A stretch of 62,391 nucleotides of DNA from Pseudomonadota bacterium (GTDB lineage Bacteria > Chloroflexota > UBA6077 > JAJPGT01): NCBI GenBank assembly GCA_021325655.1, contig JAJPGT010000039.1, forward strand, positions 1 to 62,391, written 5' to 3'. Below the pieces are notes generated by a model. The model did not search any database, was not told the origin of the DNA, and saw only the letters and a list, made by a program, of their open reading frames with translations. This document shows, piece by piece, positions 61,275-62,391 of the stretch; positions within the stretch are counted from its first letter, which is position 1, and each line of letters begins with the position of its first letter. Position numbers and translations under genes: made by a program.

Positions 61275-62391
61275 ATGAAGGCGGCCGTCCTCTATGAACC
61301 GAAGACCCCGCTGCGCGTCGAGGAGGTCGAGATCGATGCGCCCAAGCAGGGGGAAGTGCTGGTCCGCATCGCCGCGGCCGGCGTCTGCCACAGCGACTAC
61401 CACGTCATGACCGGCGATCTCGCCGCGCCGATGCCGATTATCCTCGGCCACGAAGGGGCCGGCGTGGTCGAGGCGGTGGGCGCGGGGGTGACCTCGGTCC
61501 AGCCTGGCGACCATGTAGTGCTGCTGTTCCGGGCGAGCTGCGGCCGCTGCGAGTACTGTAGCCGCGGGCGCCCGGCGTTGTGCGGGCTGAGCCGGCCGAC
61601 GCGCGCGACCGGCACGATGCTCGACGGCACCACCCGCTACCGTCGCGACGGAGAGGAGATCAAGCACTTCTGCGGCGTCTCCTGCTTCGCCGAGCGGACC
61701 GTGGTGATGGAGCAGGCGCTGGTGCCGATCCGCAAGGACGTTCCGCTGGAGATCGCGGCGCTGGTCGGCTGCTCGGTGATGACCGGCGTCGGCGCGGTGG
61801 TCAACACAGCCAGGGTGGAGCCGGGCAGCTCGGTGCTGGTGATCGGCGCCGGCGGCGTGGGGCTGAGCACGGTCATGGGAGCGCAGCTCGCCGGCGCCTC
61901 GCCGATTCTGGTGGCGGACCTGGTGCCGAGCAAGCTGGAGCTGGCGCGCGAGTTTGGCGCAACGCACGTGATCGACGCCCGCCAGCGCGACACGGTGGAA
62001 GCGGCCAGGGAGCTGACCGGCGGCGAGGGGGTGGACTACGCCTTCGAGGTGATCGGGCTCGGCCGCACCATGACCCAGGCGTTCCGCGCCACCCGCCGCG
62101 GTGGGACGGCGGTCGCGGTCGGCGTCGCCCCCAGCGACGCGGTGGTGGAGGTGCCGGCCCAGGAGCTGGTGTTCAGCGAGAAGACGCTCAAGGGCAGCTT
62201 CTACGGCTCCACCCGGCCGCACGCCGACATGCCACGTCTGCTGGAGCTGTATCGGGCCGGGCGCCTGCCACTGGACAGGCTGCTCACCCGGCGCTACCCG
62301 CTGGAGCAGATCAACGAGGCCTACCAGGCGCTGCTGTCCGGCGAGGTCGCCCGCTCGGTGGTGATCCCCGGCGGGATCGGGTCGGCCGCGG
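61275..62391 (+). CDS. Zinc-dependent alcohol dehydrogenase, C-terminus at window edge
   Basis: The frame runs from ATG 61275 to the right edge (372 codons), so the stop lies just outside. It is a medium-chain dehydrogenase: catalytic zinc ligands Cys38 (GVCHSDYH) and His59-Glu60 (GHEGAGVV), structural zinc cysteines 89, 92, 95 and 103 (CGRCEYC, then C), and the Rossmann motif VIGAGGVGLSTVMGAQLAGA. Length and the SCFAERTVV segment fit the class III/formaldehyde dehydrogenase-like and aryl-alcohol group. It interconverts an alcohol and aldehyde with NAD(P). The start follows GGGGAGCGCGAGCA. Confidence 0.9.
   Translation, partial: MKAAVLYEPKTPLRVEEVEIDAPKQGEVLVRIAAAGVCHSDYHVMTGDLAAPMPIILGHEGAGVVEAVGAGVTSVQPGDHVVLLFRASCGRCEYCSRGRPALCGLSRPTRATGTMLDGTTRYRRDGEEIKHFCGVSCFAERTVVMEQALVPIRKDVPLEIAALVGCSVMTGVGAVVNTARVEPGSSVLVIGAGGVGLSTVMGAQLAGASPILVADLVPSKLELAREFGATHVIDARQRDTVEAARELTGGEGVDYAFEVIGLGRTMTQAFRATRRGGTAVAVGVAPSDAVVEVPAQELVFSEKTLKGSFYGSTRPHADMPRLLELYRAGRLPLDRLLTRRYPLEQINEAYQALLSGEVARSVVIPGGIGSAA

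Overview
This is a 62.4 kb, high-GC chromosomal window from a heterotrophic bacterium. Gene content suggests Chloroflexota, perhaps the Thermomicrobia/Sphaerobacter group: binding-protein ABC importers for carbohydrates, an acetoin/pyruvate-type dehydrogenase, NHL-repeat proteins, LLM flavin oxidoreductases, CaiB and salicylyl-CoA-type enzymes. Most high-scoring promoters are sigma-70-like, with 16-17 bp spacers. The taxonomic placement is an inference from gene content, not a measured result. I saw no rRNA, tRNA, CRISPR array, insertion sequence or prophage.

Layout. 1-3.3 kb: tail of a membrane glycosyltransferase, a small unknown gene, glycine oxidase ThiO, an orphan cyclic-nucleotide-binding protein and a DksA/TraR zinc-finger protein. 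3.4-11.2 kb: sugar-uptake region (MalK-type ATPase, a lone MalG-type permease, an FGGY sugar kinase, then a lipoprotein binding protein with MalF- and MalG-type permeases). 11.4-15.0 kb: E1 alpha, E1 beta and a lipoyl/alpha-beta-hydrolase fusion, resembling an acetoin dehydrogenase operon. 15.1-17.7 kb: HpcH/HpaI aldolase and a truncated aldo/keto reductase. 17.7-20.0 kb (minus strand): HldE-type heptose enzyme and a family 2 glycosyltransferase. 20.3-22.0 kb (minus strand): four small genes, including a tandem metallothionein-like protein. 22.3-26.2 kb: rhomboid and SDH-type membrane proteases, a monooxygenase-fold protein and a BacA/YddA-type ABC exporter. 26.2-32.5 kb (minus strand): acyl-CoA synthetase, NHL-repeat protein, a frame-broken secreted HNH-like protein and a LivH-LivM fused permease. 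32.6-37.0 kb: CGNR regulator, M19 dipeptidase, amidohydrolase and an enolase-superfamily enzyme. 37.0-41.5 kb: copper operon (CsoR, CopA carrying an added cupredoxin domain, a membrane-anchored unknown, CopZ). 41.6-44.7 kb: FAD oxidoreductase, DUF429 protein and a secreted cupredoxin. 44.8-46.3 kb: decayed remnant of a two-domain salicylyl/anthraniloyl-CoA hydroxylase. 46.6-55.9 kb: ornithine cyclodeaminase-family protein, CaiB CoA-transferase, then a GntR-controlled set with an amidohydrolase, an allantoinase-like deacetylase, a cupin and a ribose-type ABC importer. 56.2-62.4 kb: two LLM oxidoreductases, a class III aminotransferase, an MFS transporter and a zinc alcohol dehydrogenase running off the right edge.

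How it works together. Most blocks are import-plus-catabolism modules with a local regulator. The copper block is the most coherent non-catabolic system: a canonical Cys-His-Cys CsoR sits behind a good promoter that is directly followed by a G/C-tract inverted repeat, ahead of the exporter and chaperone. Several operons carry very strong hairpins between genes (9329-9368, 13520-13549), consistent with differential expression of promoter-proximal genes. Three loci are broken (aldo/keto reductase, hydroxylase, HNH-like protein), which points to recent gene turnover. The 29.3-30.3 kb and 47.6-56.0 kb stretches have visibly more A/T-rich codons than the rest and look acquired.
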